Positions 9,701 through 19,411 of a stretch of 64,000 nt of DNA are shown here, piece by piece (within the stretch, counting starts at the first letter, position 1; every line of letters starts with the position of its first letter). Location of the stretch: contig NZ_CP089985.1 of the NCBI RefSeq assembly GCF_021390155.1, forward strand, positions 2,739,001-2,803,000, written 5' to 3'. A program made the translations under genes and the position numbers. The stretch is from Pseudomonas sp. HN11 (GTDB lineage: Bacteria; Pseudomonadota; Gammaproteobacteria; Pseudomonadales; Pseudomonadaceae). The notes under the pieces were generated by a model. That model was not told the origin of the DNA. It saw nothing but the letters and a program-made list of their open reading frames with translations, and did no database searches.

Positions 9701-10062
9701 GCGGCGTATTGCGCTCCTTCGATTACGCGGCGGCCATGGCCTTGAATGTGCAGGGTGTGGATCAGTCGGCCGAAGCGGCGGTGTCGCGCAAGCGTGTGAC
9801 GAATCGCTACCTGAAAGAAGCGCGTCAGGCGTTTATCCAGGCTTATCAGACAGCTGCGTCTACACTGGCGCATGACTGGCAGGATGCCAATGGCCCGGAC
9901 GCCGCGCTGACATTGTTCAGCCTGGAGAAGGCCGCGTATGAAGTCGCTTATGAAGCGGAGAACCGCCCGACCTGGTTGCCGGTGCCCCTGCAAGGGCTGC
10001 ACGGACTGTTGAGTGGACTTGAACCAATATCGAAAAATGCACGCGGTGGGGAGACGTCATGA
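6715..10062 (+). CDS. treS: Fused trehalose synthase / maltokinase (TreS-Pep2)
   Basis: A bifunctional protein of 1115 residues. Residues 1-~550 are the GH13 trehalose synthase, which interconverts maltose and trehalose; it begins [19 protein letters not shown]. Catalytic residues are Asp212 (RLDAIPYL), Glu254 ([11 protein letters not shown]) and Asp325 (FLRNHDELT). From about residue 595 ([15 protein letters not shown]) the protein is a maltokinase of the Pep2/Mak type, making maltose-1-phosphate for GlgE. Its kinase-like core shows [14 protein letters not shown] (His954) and YLIDFEGEP. The ribosome site CAGGAG precedes the ATG. The stop codon overlaps the glgB start by four bases (ATGA), implying translational coupling. 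TreS-Mak fusion is common in pseudomonads. Confidence 0.96.
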   Translation: MAKKPNTATFIKDPLWYKDAVIYQVHVKSYFDSNNDGIGDFPGLIAKLDYIADLGVNTIWLLPFYPSPRRDDGYDIAEYRGVHSDYGTMADARRFIAEAHKRGLRVITELVINHTSDQHPWFQRARKAKPGSAARDFYVWSDDDQKYDGTRIIFLDTEKSNWTWDPVAGQYFWHRFYSHQPDLNFDNPQVMKAVLSVMRYWLDMGIDGLRLDAIPYLIERDGTNNENLPETHDVLKQIRAEIDAHYPDRMLLAEANQWPEDTQLYFGDKKGDDGDECHMAFHFPLMPRMYMALAQEDRFPITDILRQTPEIPANCQWAIFLRNHDELTLEMVTDKERDYLWNYYAADRRARINLGIRRRLAPLMERDRRRVELLNSLLLSMPGTPTLYYGDEIGMGDNIYLGDRDGVRTPMQWSIDRNGGFSRADPASLVLPPIMDPQYGYQSVNVETQAQDPHSLLNWTRRMLAVRKQSKAFGRGSLKMLSPSNRRILAYTREFTGEDGRNEIILCVANVSRSAQAAELDLSAFAGMVPVEMLGGNAFPPIGQLNFLLTLAPYGFYWFVLAPENQMPSWHVEPAQSMPDFTTLVLKKRMEELLDEPCRASLEQTALPAWLPKRRWFAGKDTAIDSVHIAYGVRFGDPQHPVLLSELEVTAGGQVSRYQLPFGFLGEDQFTSALPQQLALARVRRVRQVGLVTDAFSLEHFIRAVIQSLQAGTVLDTSEGELRFAATPHLAKLQLADEFEVRYLSAEQSNSSVVVGESLVLKLIRKVAAGVHPELEMSAYLTEAGYPNISPLLGSMVRHDAEGQDNLLMIAQGYLSNQGDAWSWTQNNLERAIRDELAEAISEQEQHYNALGELADFAGLLGQRLGEMHGVLGAKTDHKDFKPEVTSVKDTQAWAKDVGAQLDRALQLLKLHQSQLNPADQALVSELLAQKKAIASHVQALAKATAGGLRIRVHGDLHLGQVLVVKGDAYLIDFEGEPARPLHERRGKHSPYKDVSGVLRSFDYAAAMALNVQGVDQSAEAAVSRKRVTNRYLKEARQAFIQAYQTAASTLAHDWQDANGPDAALTLFSLEKAAYEVAYEAENRPTWLPVPLQGLHGLLSGLEPISKNARGGETS

Positions 10063-12296
10063 GCTTTACAAATAAAGAACCGCTGCAACCGAGATTGACA
10101 GCATTGCCGGCGTCCAAGGACGTCGAAGCGTTGGTACGCGCCGAACACCATGACCCATTCTCGATTCTGGGGCCGCACGATGATGACCAAGGTGGCCAGT
10201 TTATCCGTGCGTTCCTGCCCGAAGCCTTGAGCGTCCAGGTACTGGCGCGCGACAGTGGCGAGCCGATCGGCAGCCTGGATGCGAGCCAGGTCCCGGGATT
10301 GTTTGTCGGGCAGTTCAAGACCCGGCAGGCGTACCTGCTGAAAATCCAGTGGGCCGGCGGTGAACAGATCACCGAAGACCCTTACAGCTTCCAGCAACTG
10401 TTGCTCGGTGAAATGGACCTGTACCTGTTCGCCGAAGGCAATCACCGCGACCTCGGCAGTTGCCTCGGCGCCCAGGTGACCAGCGTCGATGGCGTGCAAG
10501 GTGTGCGCTTTGCCGTGTGGGCCCCGAACGCGCGGCGGGTGTCGGTGGTGGGCGACTTCAATATCTGGGACGGTCGCCGCCATCCGATGCGCCTGCGCCA
10601 TCCTTCCGGCGTGTGGGAGATCTTTATCCCACGCTTGCAGCCGGGCGCAGCCTACAAATACGAAGTGCTCGGCGCCAACGGGATTCTGCCGCTCAAGGCC
10701 GACCCCGTGGCGCTGGCTACTCAACTGCCACCCGACACCGCGTCCAAAGTTGCCGAGCCTTTGCAGGTTGACTGGCAGGATCACGAATGGATGCAGTCGC
10801 GTGTCGAAAAGCAAAAGACCACGGCGCCATTGTCAATCTATGAGCTGCACGTGGGCTCCTGGCAGTGCGAACTGGACGAGGCGGGCGAGGTAGCGCGCCA
10901 GTACAACTGGCGAGAACTGGCCGAACGGTTGATTCCCTATGTGCAGCAACTGGGTTTTACCCACGTCGAGCTGATGCCGATCATGGAGCATCCATTCGGC
11001 GGCTCATGGGGCTATCAGGCCTTGTCACAATTCGCACCGACGGCACGCTTCGGCTCGCCGCAGGATTTCGCTTACTTCGTCAACGCACTGCACCAGGCCG
11101 ATATCGGCGTGATCCTCGACTGGGTGCCGGCGCATTTCCCGACCGATACCCACGGTCTGGCACAATTTGACGGAACTGCGCTGTACGAATACGCCAACCC
11201 GCTGGAAGGCTTCCACCAGGATTGGGACACGCTGATCTACAACCTGGGCCGCACCGAAGTGCATGGCTTTATGCTGGCGTCGGCGCTGCACTGGCTCAAA
11301 CACTTCCACATCGACGGTCTGCGCGTGGATGCCGTGGCGTCAATGCTTTATCGCGACTATTCGCGCAAGGCTGGCGAATGGGTGCCGAATCGCCATGGCG
11401 GGCGCGAAAACCTGGAGGCCATCGACTTTCTGCGTCACTTGAACGACGTAGTGGCACTGGAGGCGCCCGGTGCCTTGGTGATTGCCGAGGAGTCCACCGC
11501 CTGGCCGGGTGTGAGCCAGCCGACTCAACAGGGCGGCCTGGGCTTCAACTACAAATGGAACATGGGCTGGATGCACGATTCCCTGCATTACATCCAGCAG
11601 GATCCGGTGTACCGCGCCCATCATCACAACGAGCTGAGTTTTGGTCTGGTTTACGCTTGGTCCGAGCGTTTTATCCTGCCGATCTCCCATGATGAAGTGG
11701 TGCACGGCAAGCACTCGCTGATTGACAAGATGCCCGGCGATCGCTGGCAGAAATTCGCCAATCTGCGCGCCTACCTGGCGTTCATGTGGATGCACCCCGG
11801 TAAAAAACTGCTGTTCATGGGCTGTGAATTCGGCCAATGGCGCGAGTGGAACCATGACCAACAACTGGACTGGTACCTGCTGCAGTATGCCGAGCACAAA
11901 GGCGTGCAAAAGTTGGTGGGTGATCTGAACCGGCTGTACCGCGAAGAACCTGCCTTGCACGAGCAGGACGACGCGCCCCAGGGTTTCCAGTGGCTGATCG
12001 GTGACGATGCGATCAATAGCGTCTACGCCTGGTTGCGCTGGAGCAAGGACGGCAGGCCGGTGCTGGTTGTGGCCAACTTCACCCCGGTGCCACGTGCGGG
12101 CTATAAAGTCGGCGTGCCATTCAGCGGGCGCTGGAGCGAAGTGATCAACAGCGATGCGGACATGTACGCAGGCTCCAATTACGGAAACGGAGGCGAGGTA
12201 TTTACCCAGGATGAACCGCACCATGGGCAGGCGGTATCGCTGTCGTTGAATGTGCCACCGCTTGGCGTGTTGATTCTGCGTCCGGAACCGCTTTAA
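10059..12296 (+). CDS. glgB: 1,4-alpha-glucan branching enzyme GlgB
   Basis: A GH13_9 enzyme of 745 residues that cuts alpha-1,4-glucan and rejoins segments in alpha-1,6 linkage, here acting on the glucan elongated by GlgE. Its N-terminal carbohydrate-binding domains include [12 protein letters not shown] and [20 protein letters not shown]. The catalytic domain has nucleophile Asp424 ([17 protein letters not shown]), acid/base Glu477 ([11 protein letters not shown]) and Asp545 ([11 protein letters not shown]). Length is normal for the long form with two N-domains. It overlaps treS by four bases and closes the three-gene pathway block. The diguanylate cyclase gene follows after 51 bases without an obvious terminator. 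Confidence 0.96.
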   Translation: MSFTNKEPLQPRLTALPASKDVEALVRAEHHDPFSILGPHDDDQGGQFIRAFLPEALSVQVLARDSGEPIGSLDASQVPGLFVGQFKTRQAYLLKIQWAGGEQITEDPYSFQQLLLGEMDLYLFAEGNHRDLGSCLGAQVTSVDGVQGVRFAVWAPNARRVSVVGDFNIWDGRRHPMRLRHPSGVWEIFIPRLQPGAAYKYEVLGANGILPLKADPVALATQLPPDTASKVAEPLQVDWQDHEWMQSRVEKQKTTAPLSIYELHVGSWQCELDEAGEVARQYNWRELAERLIPYVQQLGFTHVELMPIMEHPFGGSWGYQALSQFAPTARFGSPQDFAYFVNALHQADIGVILDWVPAHFPTDTHGLAQFDGTALYEYANPLEGFHQDWDTLIYNLGRTEVHGFMLASALHWLKHFHIDGLRVDAVASMLYRDYSRKAGEWVPNRHGGRENLEAIDFLRHLNDVVALEAPGALVIAEESTAWPGVSQPTQQGGLGFNYKWNMGWMHDSLHYIQQDPVYRAHHHNELSFGLVYAWSERFILPISHDEVVHGKHSLIDKMPGDRWQKFANLRAYLAFMWMHPGKKLLFMGCEFGQWREWNHDQQLDWYLLQYAEHKGVQKLVGDLNRLYREEPALHEQDDAPQGFQWLIGDDAINSVYAWLRWSKDGRPVLVVANFTPVPRAGYKVGVPFSGRWSEVINSDADMYAGSNYGNGGEVFTQDEPHHGQAVSLSLNVPPLGVLILRPEPL

Positions 12297-12347
12297 AGGC
12301 TCTACCGTGGTGGATTCTGTTGTCCGCGCTACTGGCAGGGTGCCACA

Positions 12348-13514
12348 ATGGCGCCTTTGTCGCGGCAGTCGGATCAGGCGAATTTCATGAATGGCCTTGG
12401 GCGTGGGCAGGACCAGGATTGCTTTATAGAGGAGCAGGTGCGGACTGACCGTCTGCACCAGCTGTTCCGGCAGTCATTTGCTGCGATTTTCGGCAGTTAC
12501 CTGGCCGCAGTGATGCTGTGCTGGCTATGCTGGGAGCGGTTTGACCATCAGGTCATCCTGGTCTGGCTGGTGGTATTGATGGCGACATCCCTGGTTCGCA
12601 TCAAGATGTTCATGGAATGGTTTCGTTGCCCCAATGCCGAACGCACACCTGACCGTTGGGAGCGCCGCTACTGGGTCACGCTGATGCTGTCTGCCGGAAC
12701 CTGGGGCGTTGGCGCCTTGGCGGTCATGCCAACCGATGATCGGTTGTCCCAGGCGCTGGTGATGCTGTTTACCGTGGGCATGTCGGTCAGCGCCGTGTCT
12801 TGTTACTCGGCTTATCGCTACATGACGTTGGCCTCCATGGGCGCGGTGTTGTTGCCGTGCACGCTGTGGCTGCTGCTCCAGCCGACCTCGATGCAAGTGG
12901 GCGTCGCTGTTGCAGTACTGGTGTTTTCCACCTTTGTGGTCAGTGCCACGCGCAAGTTGTCGGATGCCTTGGAAAAAGCCTTTCGCCTCACCCGGCAAAT
13001 GGAACGTGCCCACAACATTTCCACTCGCGCCGCACAGACTGATGAACTCACTGGCCTGATGAACCGCCGTGCGTTTTTCGAACATGCCCAGGTGTTGTAC
13101 GAACAATGCCGTCATAACCAGCAACCGCTGTGTGCGCTGATGATGGACATGGATCATTTCAAGGAAATCAACGACACCTACGGCCACCAGGCCGGTGACC
13201 AGGTGCTGCGTCAGATTGGTGGGGTGATCAGTGCCTCGTTCCGACAAGCCGATGTATACGGGCGCCTGGGCGGGGAGGAGTTTGCGGTATTGTTGCCCAA
13301 TACGTCGCTGGAAACCGCTCGGGGTATTGCCGAACAGTTGATCCAGGCAATCTCGGGCCTGGCCTCCGCGCCGGGGCACGGGTTGAGTGCCAGCCTTGGA
13401 GTGGCCTCCACCCACGCGCAGGATCAGGACCTGCACGGCCTGATGAACACCGCCGACAAGGCGCTGTATCGCGCCAAGGCACTGGGCCGTAATCAGGTGG
13501 CGGTGGCGGAGTAG
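12348..13514 (+). CDS. Membrane diguanylate cyclase (GGDEF)
   Basis: A 388-residue protein with about six hydrophobic helices in residues 45-205, forming an unnamed membrane sensor, and a C-terminal GGDEF domain from about residue 225. The active-site motif is GGEEF (GRLGGEEFAVLLPN). An RxxD inhibitory site (RQAD) sits five residues before it, so product feedback inhibition by c-di-GMP is expected. Other signatures are DELTGLMNRRAF and DMDHFKEINDTYGHQAGD. No EAL domain is present. The start is uncertain: ATG 12348 has AGGG upstream, and ATG 12387 is a shorter alternative. It is co-directional with the glgE operon, 51 bases after glgB, and may be co-transcribed. Confidence 0.88.
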   Translation: MAPLSRQSDQANFMNGLGRGQDQDCFIEEQVRTDRLHQLFRQSFAAIFGSYLAAVMLCWLCWERFDHQVILVWLVVLMATSLVRIKMFMEWFRCPNAERTPDRWERRYWVTLMLSAGTWGVGALAVMPTDDRLSQALVMLFTVGMSVSAVSCYSAYRYMTLASMGAVLLPCTLWLLLQPTSMQVGVAVAVLVFSTFVVSATRKLSDALEKAFRLTRQMERAHNISTRAAQTDELTGLMNRRAFFEHAQVLYEQCRHNQQPLCALMMDMDHFKEINDTYGHQAGDQVLRQIGGVISASFRQADVYGRLGGEEFAVLLPNTSLETARGIAEQLIQAISGLASAPGHGLSASLGVASTHAQDQDLHGLMNTADKALYRAKALGRNQVAVAE

Positions 13515-13517
13515 AGC

Positions 13518-15698
13518 TCAGGGCATCGCTTTGGCGAGCGCCCGGGCAACCTGGTCCGCGGAATAGGGCTTGGGCAGGAACTCAAACCCTTCATAACCGC
13601 TGTCGGCCAGCTCTTCGCTATAGCCGGAGGTGAGCACCACCGGCAAGTCCGCGCGCCGTTGGCGCAATACTTTAGCCATCGCCACGCCCGTCATACCGGG
13701 CATCACCACATCCGAAAAAATCCCATCGAACGCCAGGGCGTCCGCGCCGGCCAGCGCGAGTGCCTGCTCTGCATCGGTGGCCCACGTCGTTCGGTAGCCC
13801 AGGTCTTGCAGGATCTGGTTGGCGAAGCGGCCCACTTCCAGGTTGTCTTCCACGATCAGGATATGGCGCTGTGTCGTGTTGTGGATAGGCAGCGGATCTT
13901 CCTGGATAGGCTCATGCGAGAGCGCCTGTGGCGCGACCTCCGGCAGGTATAAGGTAAATACCGTGCCTTGGCCCACGTTGCTCGTCACATCGACGTTGCC
14001 GCCTGACTGCTTGGCAAAGCCGAATACTTGGGATAACCCCAGGCCAGTGCCTTTGCCCACGGCTTTGGTGGTAAAGAAGGGTTCGAAAATGCGTTCGAAC
14101 GTCTCGCCGGGAATACCGCTGCCGGTGTCGGCCAGGGCGATGCTCACAAAGGGTTGGCGGCTTTCCTCGTCGCCACGGATACGCGGCATCGCGTCTACCG
14201 CGGCCACACGCAAGGTGAGGGTGCCTTGCCCGTCCATGGCGTCCCGGGCATTCAGGGCGATGTTGATCACGGCAGTTTCAAACTGGCTGGCGTCGACGCG
14301 CACATGGCACGGCCGCCCGGGCAATTGCACCTGCACATGGATGCGCGCACCGGTAACGCTTTCAAGCATCTCGCCGATGTTCTTGACCCGCTGGCCCACA
14401 TCGAAAATTTCCGGGTTCAGCGGTTGGCGTCGCGCGAAGGCGAGCAGTTGGCTGGTGAGCTTGCTGGCACGCTCCACGGTGTCGGAAACCGCGCTCATAT
14501 AGCGTTGGCGCCGTTCCTCGGACAACCCCGGTTGGCGCAGGAAGTCCACCGACGAGCGAATGATGGTCAGCAGGTTGTTGAAGTCATGGGCCACGCCGCC
14601 GGTCAATTGGCCGATGGCTTCCAGCTTCTGGGATTGGCGCAGCGCGGACTCGGCCTGGGTGAGGGCGTCGGTGCGCTCTCGCACCCGCTGTTCCAGGTTG
14701 GCATTCAGCTCAGTGAAGGCGGCCAGGCCCTCGCGTACGGCGGCGTCGGCGCGAACCCGCTCGATGTGCGCCCAGGAGCGTTCGGTGACTTCCCTCACCA
14801 GGGCCAAGTCGTAGGGCGACCAGACTCGCGCCGTCTTGTGGTGCACCGCCATCAACGCGGTCAGGCGGCCGTCCTTGATCAGCGGAAAGCACACGGTCGC
14901 CAGGGCGCCCAAGGCTTGATAACTGGAGGCTTCCTGCGGCGGGAATTCGACGCGGTTGTCCTGCACCACCAGCGGCTCTCCGGCGCGCAACTGCTGCACG
15001 GCCCGTGCGCCGAACGACGCCAGGCTGTAGTGCCCGATGATGCTCGGTGAGCCCGGCGCCGCCCAGTTGCCGCGAATTGTAAAGCCGTCTTCATCGGCAT
15101 CCATGTCGGCATAGGCGCAATTGGACACTTGCAAGTGTTCGGCCAGCAGACGCGTGGTGGTGGACATGATGCTTTCGGCGTCGGTGGCATTGGCCACGGC
15201 GCTGCCCACCGCGTCCAACACGGCCAGGCGGCGGTTGAGGAACACGGTAGCAGTGGTTTCGGTGACGGTATCCAGCATGCCCACGACCTTGCCCTCTGGG
15301 TCGCGGATAGGGCTGTAGCAAAAGGTGAAATAGGCTTGTTCGAGGCCAGCTCCACGCTCGATCAGCAGAGGGAAGTTCTCGATATAGGTGGCATGGCCTT
15401 CAAAGGCTGCCTGGGCGATAGGGCTGACTTCTGTCCAGACCTCGCGCCACACCTCGTTGAATGGACGTCCCAGTGCGTAGGGTTTGTTGCCCAGGATTGG
15501 AATAAATGCGTCGTTGTACAACGTGGTCAGGTGAGCCCCCCAAATGATGGCTTGCGGAAAGCTCGACGCAAAACAGAGCGCCACGGTGGTCTTGAGCACG
15601 TCCGGCCACTGTTCCAGCGGCCCCAGGGGTGTGTTCGACCAATCATGCTGGCGAACTTGCTCAGCCATGTCGCTGCTGCTTTGCAGCCAATTCATCAT
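13518..15698 (-). CDS. Hybrid sensor histidine kinase with PAS-like, GAF and receiver domains
   Basis: A soluble 726-residue hybrid kinase. Residues ~10-150 are a PAS-like input module ([40 protein letters not shown]). Residues ~160-310 are a GAF domain ([20 protein letters not shown]). A short coiled coil leads to the phosphorylation box with His371 ([14 protein letters not shown]). HATPase motifs are [30 protein letters not shown] and [12 protein letters not shown]. The C-terminal receiver ([30 protein letters not shown]) completes it. There are no membrane helices, so it senses a cytoplasmic cue. It converges on the diguanylate cyclase with three bases between stops. A paralogue with the same PAS/kinase/receiver plan lies at 52170-53882. 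Confidence 0.88.
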   Translation of the reverse strand: MMNWLQSSSDMAEQVRQHDWSNTPLGPLEQWPDVLKTTVALCFASSFPQAIIWGAHLTTLYNDAFIPILGNKPYALGRPFNEVWREVWTEVSPIAQAAFEGHATYIENFPLLIERGAGLEQAYFTFCYSPIRDPEGKVVGMLDTVTETTATVFLNRRLAVLDAVGSAVANATDAESIMSTTTRLLAEHLQVSNCAYADMDADEDGFTIRGNWAAPGSPSIIGHYSLASFGARAVQQLRAGEPLVVQDNRVEFPPQEASSYQALGALATVCFPLIKDGRLTALMAVHHKTARVWSPYDLALVREVTERSWAHIERVRADAAVREGLAAFTELNANLEQRVRERTDALTQAESALRQSQKLEAIGQLTGGVAHDFNNLLTIIRSSVDFLRQPGLSEERRQRYMSAVSDTVERASKLTSQLLAFARRQPLNPEIFDVGQRVKNIGEMLESVTGARIHVQVQLPGRPCHVRVDASQFETAVINIALNARDAMDGQGTLTLRVAAVDAMPRIRGDEESRQPFVSIALADTGSGIPGETFERIFEPFFTTKAVGKGTGLGLSQVFGFAKQSGGNVDVTSNVGQGTVFTLYLPEVAPQALSHEPIQEDPLPIHNTTQRHILIVEDNLEVGRFANQILQDLGYRTTWATDAEQALALAGADALAFDGIFSDVVMPGMTGVAMAKVLRQRRADLPVVLTSGYSEELADSGYEGFEFLPKPYSADQVARALAKAMP

Positions 15699-15849
15699 TA
15701 CGGTAACACCTTGTTTGCCACAGTCTGTTCAATGCCCGGAAGGGCCGCCCGGCAAGCAACAGACCGAAATGCCCGCTGGCAGTTCAGCGGGATTATCGCG
15801 GTGATAGCAATTTGCTTCACTATCCGTTTGGGTAGCTCCGCAGATTCAT

Positions 15850-16701
15850 TTATTGCGCGCCGAAAACCCCCGTCCAATAAATCCCCGCATCACTCTTCGG
15901 GTCCATGGCATACGCCGCGCCCAGTTCACGAAATTGCGGGTTCATCAGGTTGGCGCAATGGCCTGGGCTGGCGAGCCAGCCGTCGACAACCTTGCGTGGT
16001 GTATCCAGTCCGGCGGCGATGTTTTCGCCGATGTTCTTCGCAATGTACCCGGCCAGTTCGGCACGATCCCCAGGGGTACGGCCGTCGTGGTCGAGGTGAT
16101 CGAAGAAGTTGCCGTTGGCCATGTTGCGCGTGTGGCTGTTGGCGGCGCCAGCCAGGTCGTCATTCCAGGACAACGGCGTAGTGGCCGTGAACGCCTGGGT
16201 GCCGCACTGGCGCGGTTGTGCGCGGGCGGTGTTGATCAGGTTGAGCAGTTGCTTGCCTTCGGTCTGCCAGTCACCCAGGCCACTGGTGAGCAGTGGGCGG
16301 GCGAGCACGATGCGCCAGTCCTGGCCGCTGTTGCTCACGCCGATATCGACAAATTGCGGGTCCAGCACCACGCGGCAGAAACTCTCACGCACCGCCTTCA
16401 TGGCCGACTGCGCATCCTTGGGACCCGACAGGCTGATGGCCTGCACGTTGACCATCGGGTACGCGGCCCTCGCCAGCGCTTGCTGCAAGTCGCCTACATT
16501 GTTGGCCGGCAGCACCAGCCGTGTATCGCTGGCCAGCGGTGGCAGTTCCTGGGAACCCTGGTCACCGCAGCGTTGCACCTGGCTGCGGTATTGGTTGATC
16601 TGTTGTACCAACTGACTTTCTTCATTCGCCATCGCGCTGGCGCAGAACACCGAACTGGCGGCCAGCGTCGTAAGACCCATCATCAATGACAGAACGCGCA
16701 T
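15850..16701 (-). CDS. Secreted CAP-domain (SCP/PR-1-like) protein
   Basis: Start chosen at MRVLSLMMGLTTLAASSVFC, which gives a clean Sec signal peptide of about 25 residues (cleavage near SAMA-NEES); the frame extends further upstream but without a signal. The mature protein is about 258 residues. The first half is unassigned. The second half, from about residue 150, is the CAP fold with its cavity residues: His in NSHTRNMANGNFFDHLDHDG, Glu in NIGENIAAGLD, and His in WLASPGHCANLMNPQFRELG. Bacterial CAP proteins are extracytoplasmic and their biochemical roles are mostly unknown. It is monocistronic by its surroundings, and the divergent acetyltransferase starts 268 bases away. Confidence 0.87.
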   Translation of the reverse strand: MRVLSLMMGLTTLAASSVFCASAMANEESQLVQQINQYRSQVQRCGDQGSQELPPLASDTRLVLPANNVGDLQQALARAAYPMVNVQAISLSGPKDAQSAMKAVRESFCRVVLDPQFVDIGVSNSGQDWRIVLARPLLTSGLGDWQTEGKQLLNLINTARAQPRQCGTQAFTATTPLSWNDDLAGAANSHTRNMANGNFFDHLDHDGRTPGDRAELAGYIAKNIGENIAAGLDTPRKVVDGWLASPGHCANLMNPQFRELGAAYAMDPKSDAGIYWTGVFGAQ

Positions 16702-16969
16702 GGACGTTACCCTTGAGCTTGAAAGTGCCCATGATGCGCGATGTAACCCGGTCTGGCGCAATGCCTTTTTTTGTTTTTTTGCCTCAACGGGTGTTCTGTG
16801 GGGCATTAACGGCAGTAATGCGGCCACCTGTCATTGCCCTGGCGATGCTCTGGCTCCCCAGGCTGGATGCCGACCTGGCCCATCGCTGGGGGCACGGATG
16901 TTTGCGTGAGGTGTGTGGGCTGCAACAGGTACAATTGGCGATGCCTTGATGCTTAAACCAGGAATTTGC

Positions 16970-17638
16970 ATGTTCAGCCTTACCCGCTACACCACACCGT
17001 GCCCCGAGCCCATCAATGCTCAGATCCTGCAGATGGTGGTGGACAACCTCACCGACATCAGCAGTGTGGCGCTGCCGCCGAGCAACCTGCTGTACAACAT
17101 CTACCAATACGCCGTTGGCTTCGAGGTGCACCTGTACCTGGAGGCGCTGAACGGCGCCAAGGGCATTGCTGTCGAGTTGGTGGTGGCAATGGAAGAGGAC
17201 AAGCTGATCGGCTTTTGCCTGTACCTGCCGGTGAAGGATGATCCGCAAGCCTGCGGCGTCGCGTTCATGGCAGTGCAAGTCGGTTACCGGCGCCAGGGCG
17301 TGGCACGCGCAATGATGCATGACGTGCTGAGCCATTATCCCCACGCGGAGTTGGCGTGCTCGGTGGAGAAGGTGCCTGCCTTTGAAGGCATGGGCTTTCA
17401 GGTGCGTGGCGCACGCGGTACCCAGGTGCTGATGAACACACGGAAGTACGGCACGGAGGGTTTGATGGGTGTGCTGGACGTGGCGGCGATCTACAGCTCG
17501 CTGGAAGTGCGGCAGATTCATACCTATCTGCTGCAAAAACATGGAAAGCGCGCCATGGTGGATGCCGAGAAGCAACGGGATCGGCATCTTGATCAACTGG
17601 CGCGCAGGGTGCAGCTGTTTATCCAGGATCGGGGCTGA
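16970..17638 (+). CDS. GNAT-family N-acetyltransferase
   Basis: A protein of 222 residues if translation starts at MFSLTRYTTPCPEP; ATG 16949 would add seven residues. The central region shows the GNAT acetyl-CoA binding signature (FMAVQVGYRRQGVARAMMHD), preceded by strands such as EEDKLIGFCLYLPV. The C-terminal ~60 residues extend beyond the usual GNAT fold with a basic helix (LLQKHGKRAMVDAEKQRDRH). The substrate cannot be told from sequence. A GC-rich hairpin overlaps the stop codon and separates it from the convergent secreted-protein gene. Confidence 0.82.
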   Translation: MFSLTRYTTPCPEPINAQILQMVVDNLTDISSVALPPSNLLYNIYQYAVGFEVHLYLEALNGAKGIAVELVVAMEEDKLIGFCLYLPVKDDPQACGVAFMAVQVGYRRQGVARAMMHDVLSHYPHAELACSVEKVPAFEGMGFQVRGARGTQVLMNTRKYGTEGLMGVLDVAAIYSSLEVRQIHTYLLQKHGKRAMVDAEKQRDRHLDQLARRVQLFIQDRG

Positions 17639-17650
17639 ACGACAGCCCCG
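17630..17650. terminator. GC-rich hairpin between convergent genes
   Basis: Perfect 8-bp arms CGGGGCTG and CAGCCCCG flank a five-base loop, spanning the stop codon of the acetyltransferase and nine bases short of the convergent gene's stop. There is no U-run on either side, so termination efficiency is unclear, but position and symmetry fit a bidirectional barrier. Confidence 0.55.
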
Positions 17651-17658
17651 TATTGGCC

Positions 17659-18036
17659 TTAAGGCTTGGCCAGGTTCCAGTTGCCGCCAACGCCGTCACC
17701 GGTGATGTCGCCCGGCTTGCTGTCCTTGACCCAGGTGTACAGCGCCTGGCCCTTGTAGGCCCATTGCTTGCTACCGTCGTCACGGGTGATCACGGTGTAG
17801 CCATCAGCATCTTTTGCCGCTGCCGAGGCGGTGAACGCCGGCCAGTTGGCCAGACACTGGCCGCTGCACACGGACTTGCCCGCGCTGTCCTTGGCAAAGG
17901 TGTAGAGGGTCATGCCTTTGCTGTCCACCAGCACTTTACCTTTGGCGCTGTCGGCGATTTTGGCCGGTGCGGCGAAGGCCATGGAAGAGGCGCAGGCGAT
18001 AACGACGGCAGCCGCGAGGGAGAATTTTTTCAGCAT
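17659..18036 (-). CDS. Secreted COG4315-type protein (lipoprotein_15 repeats)
   Basis: A 125-residue exported protein with a signal peptide (MLKKFSLAAAVVIACASSMA, cleavage near AFA-APAK). The mature part carries two copies of the family repeat: GKVLVDSKGMTLYTFAKD followed by SVCSGQCLANWPAF, and WAYKGQALYTWVKDSKPGD followed by GVGGNWN. This matches the predicted lipoprotein family with conserved Tyr-Thr-Phe/Trp and CxxxCxxxWP. No lipobox is convincing, so it is probably soluble in the periplasm. Function is unknown. GGAGTTCGTC lies before the ATG. It is flanked by a hairpin downstream and by the TetR gene, whose 3' end lies 111 bases beyond its start. Confidence 0.82.
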   Translation of the reverse strand: MLKKFSLAAAVVIACASSMAFAAPAKIADSAKGKVLVDSKGMTLYTFAKDSAGKSVCSGQCLANWPAFTASAAAKDADGYTVITRDDGSKQWAYKGQALYTWVKDSKPGDITGDGVGGNWNLAKP

Positions 18037-18147
18037 GACGAACTCCTGAGTGTTATTGGTCTGGATACTGGCGTTGTGCTGTATTCACACGCCGTACTCA
18101 GGTAAACACCCGCCGCGCCGGATTATTCCTTGCCGGTCAGAAATTAT

Positions 18148-18741
18148 TTAAACGCGGCCGCGATTGACCATCGCCAGAATGGTTGCCAGCAACTCCTGCT
18201 GCGCCTCTTCTCGGCTGATCTCGCCGCTCGCCGCCGCTTGGGACAGCGCTTCCGCGGCCCCCAGCATGCCCCGCAGTCCCGCCTGGGAGATACGGCCAAA
18301 GGGCGACAACGCGTCGCGGCATTTGTCGAGGAATATCGCCTCGTACTGGCGCTTGAGGGCCTCCAGTTCCGGCGAGCTGCTGAGTGCCGCAATCACTCCC
18401 GGAATTTCCCGACCCTGCAATAGCACGCAATCGACATAGGACTCGGCGATCACCCAGGCACGATCGTCAAGGGTTGCGCTGCTGGCGGCGATGGCGCCGG
18501 CAAAGACCTGGTCCTGACGGGCATCGAAATCCTCATACAGCGCGGCCAGCAACCCGGCACGGCTGACGAAATGGTCGTAGACCACCGGCTTGGTCACGCC
18601 GGCCAATTCCGCCAGGCGGCCGAGGGTCAGCGCTTCGGTACCTTCCTCGCGCACCAATTGCCAAGCCACATCAAGTAGCTGGCGCAGGCGATCTTCACGG
18701 GACAGTCGACGACGTGGGGTAGCGGATGAAGGGGTTGACAT
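18148..18741 (-). CDS. TetR-family transcriptional regulator
   Basis: A 197-residue protein starting MSTPSSATPRRRLSREDRLR; the longer open frame runs into the divergent gene and is rejected. The N-terminal helix-turn-helix is typical (LTLGRLAELAGVTKPVVYDH followed by FVSRAGLLAALYEDF). The C-terminal ligand domain shows ALSSSPELEALKRQYEAIFL and a helical tail. It is divergent from the flavodoxin-fold oxidoreductase gene across 69 bases containing a palindrome. This is the usual layout for a local repressor controlling itself and its neighbour. The inducer is unknown; quinones or electrophiles would be expected if the neighbour is a quinone reductase. Confidence 0.88.
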   Translation of the reverse strand: MSTPSSATPRRRLSREDRLRQLLDVAWQLVREEGTEALTLGRLAELAGVTKPVVYDHFVSRAGLLAALYEDFDARQDQVFAGAIAASSATLDDRAWVIAESYVDCVLLQGREIPGVIAALSSSPELEALKRQYEAIFLDKCRDALSPFGRISQAGLRGMLGAAEALSQAAASGEISREEAQQELLATILAMVNRGRV

Positions 18742-18756
18742 GCTTATATACCAAAA

Positions 18757-18778
18757 GTAACTTACTAATCGTAACTTA
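18757..18778. promoter_or_regulatory. Probable TetR operator in divergent promoter
   Basis: GTAACTTA occurs twice in direct orientation (18757-18764 and 18771-18778). Within it lies the palindrome TTAC-TAATC-GTAA (18762-18774). It is in the 69-base gap between the TetR gene and the oxidoreductase, the expected operator position. Confidence 0.55.
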
Positions 18779-18810
18779 AGCCTAGCGTAACCTCTAAGGG
18801 AGTCAATGTC

Positions 18811-19410
18811 ATGCACGCACTCATCGTTGTTGCTCACCACGACCCGCAATCCCTCACCCACAGCGTGGCAGCGCAGGTAGCCGCTGGACTCTGCGCTTCG
18901 GGCCATACGTTCGAAATCGCAGATATCGCTGCCGAAGGTTTCGACCCGCGCTACAGCGCCGCCGACCATTTGGTACACCACACGCGCGCCACGCCACCGG
19001 CCGACGTACTCGCTGAACAAGCCCGCATTGATCGCGCCGACGCGCTGGTGTTGGCGTTCCCGATTTACTGGTGGTCCATGCCGGGCCTGCTCAAAGGCTG
19101 GATCGACCGCGTCTTCATCAACGGCTGGGCCCTTGATTACGGCCCGGATACGCCAGTGACGAAAAAGCTCGGGCACTTGCAGGTACACCTGCTGGCACTG
19201 GGCGCTGCCGACGACGACGCATTTGATCGGCACGGTTATGCCAAGGCCATGCGCACGCAGATTGACTACGGAATCTTCGATTACTGTGGCGCACAGGTGG
19301 TGACGTCAGCGCTGTTGCTGGATTCGGAAAGCGGCGGGGCGCAGGCGCATCTGGAAAAGGCCAGGGCCTTGGGCGAGGGACTGTTCGAAACGGAAGCAGT
19401 CGCCGGTTGA
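18811..19410 (+). CDS. Flavodoxin-fold NAD(P)H oxidoreductase (quinone reductase-like)
   Basis: A 199-residue protein of the NQO1/KefF/MdaB flavodoxin-like family. It begins MHALIVVAHHDPQSLTHSVA, the FMN/FAD phosphate-binding loop. It contains the hallmark AFPIYWWSMPGLLKGWIDRV, where the PxYWWxMPxxLKGWxDR block binds flavin and shapes the active site. It likely reduces quinones or other electrophiles with NAD(P)H in the cytosol. It is divergent from the TetR regulator, which probably represses it. The upstream region includes AAGGGAG before the ATG. Substrate is not determinable from sequence. Confidence 0.87.
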   Translation: MHALIVVAHHDPQSLTHSVAAQVAAGLCASGHTFEIADIAAEGFDPRYSAADHLVHHTRATPPADVLAEQARIDRADALVLAFPIYWWSMPGLLKGWIDRVFINGWALDYGPDTPVTKKLGHLQVHLLALGAADDDAFDRHGYAKAMRTQIDYGIFDYCGAQVVTSALLLDSESGGAQAHLEKARALGEGLFETEAVAG

Positions 19411-19411
19411 T

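Noticed and set aside
7831..10002. Long open frame of about 720 codons antisense to treS
   Set aside because: It lies wholly inside a confidently assigned gene, has no ribosome site or recognisable motif, and reflects third-position GC bias.
18742..19233. N-terminal extension of the TetR regulator across the divergent gene
   Set aside because: It is antisense to the well-supported oxidoreductase, and the TetR homology begins right after ATG 18741.
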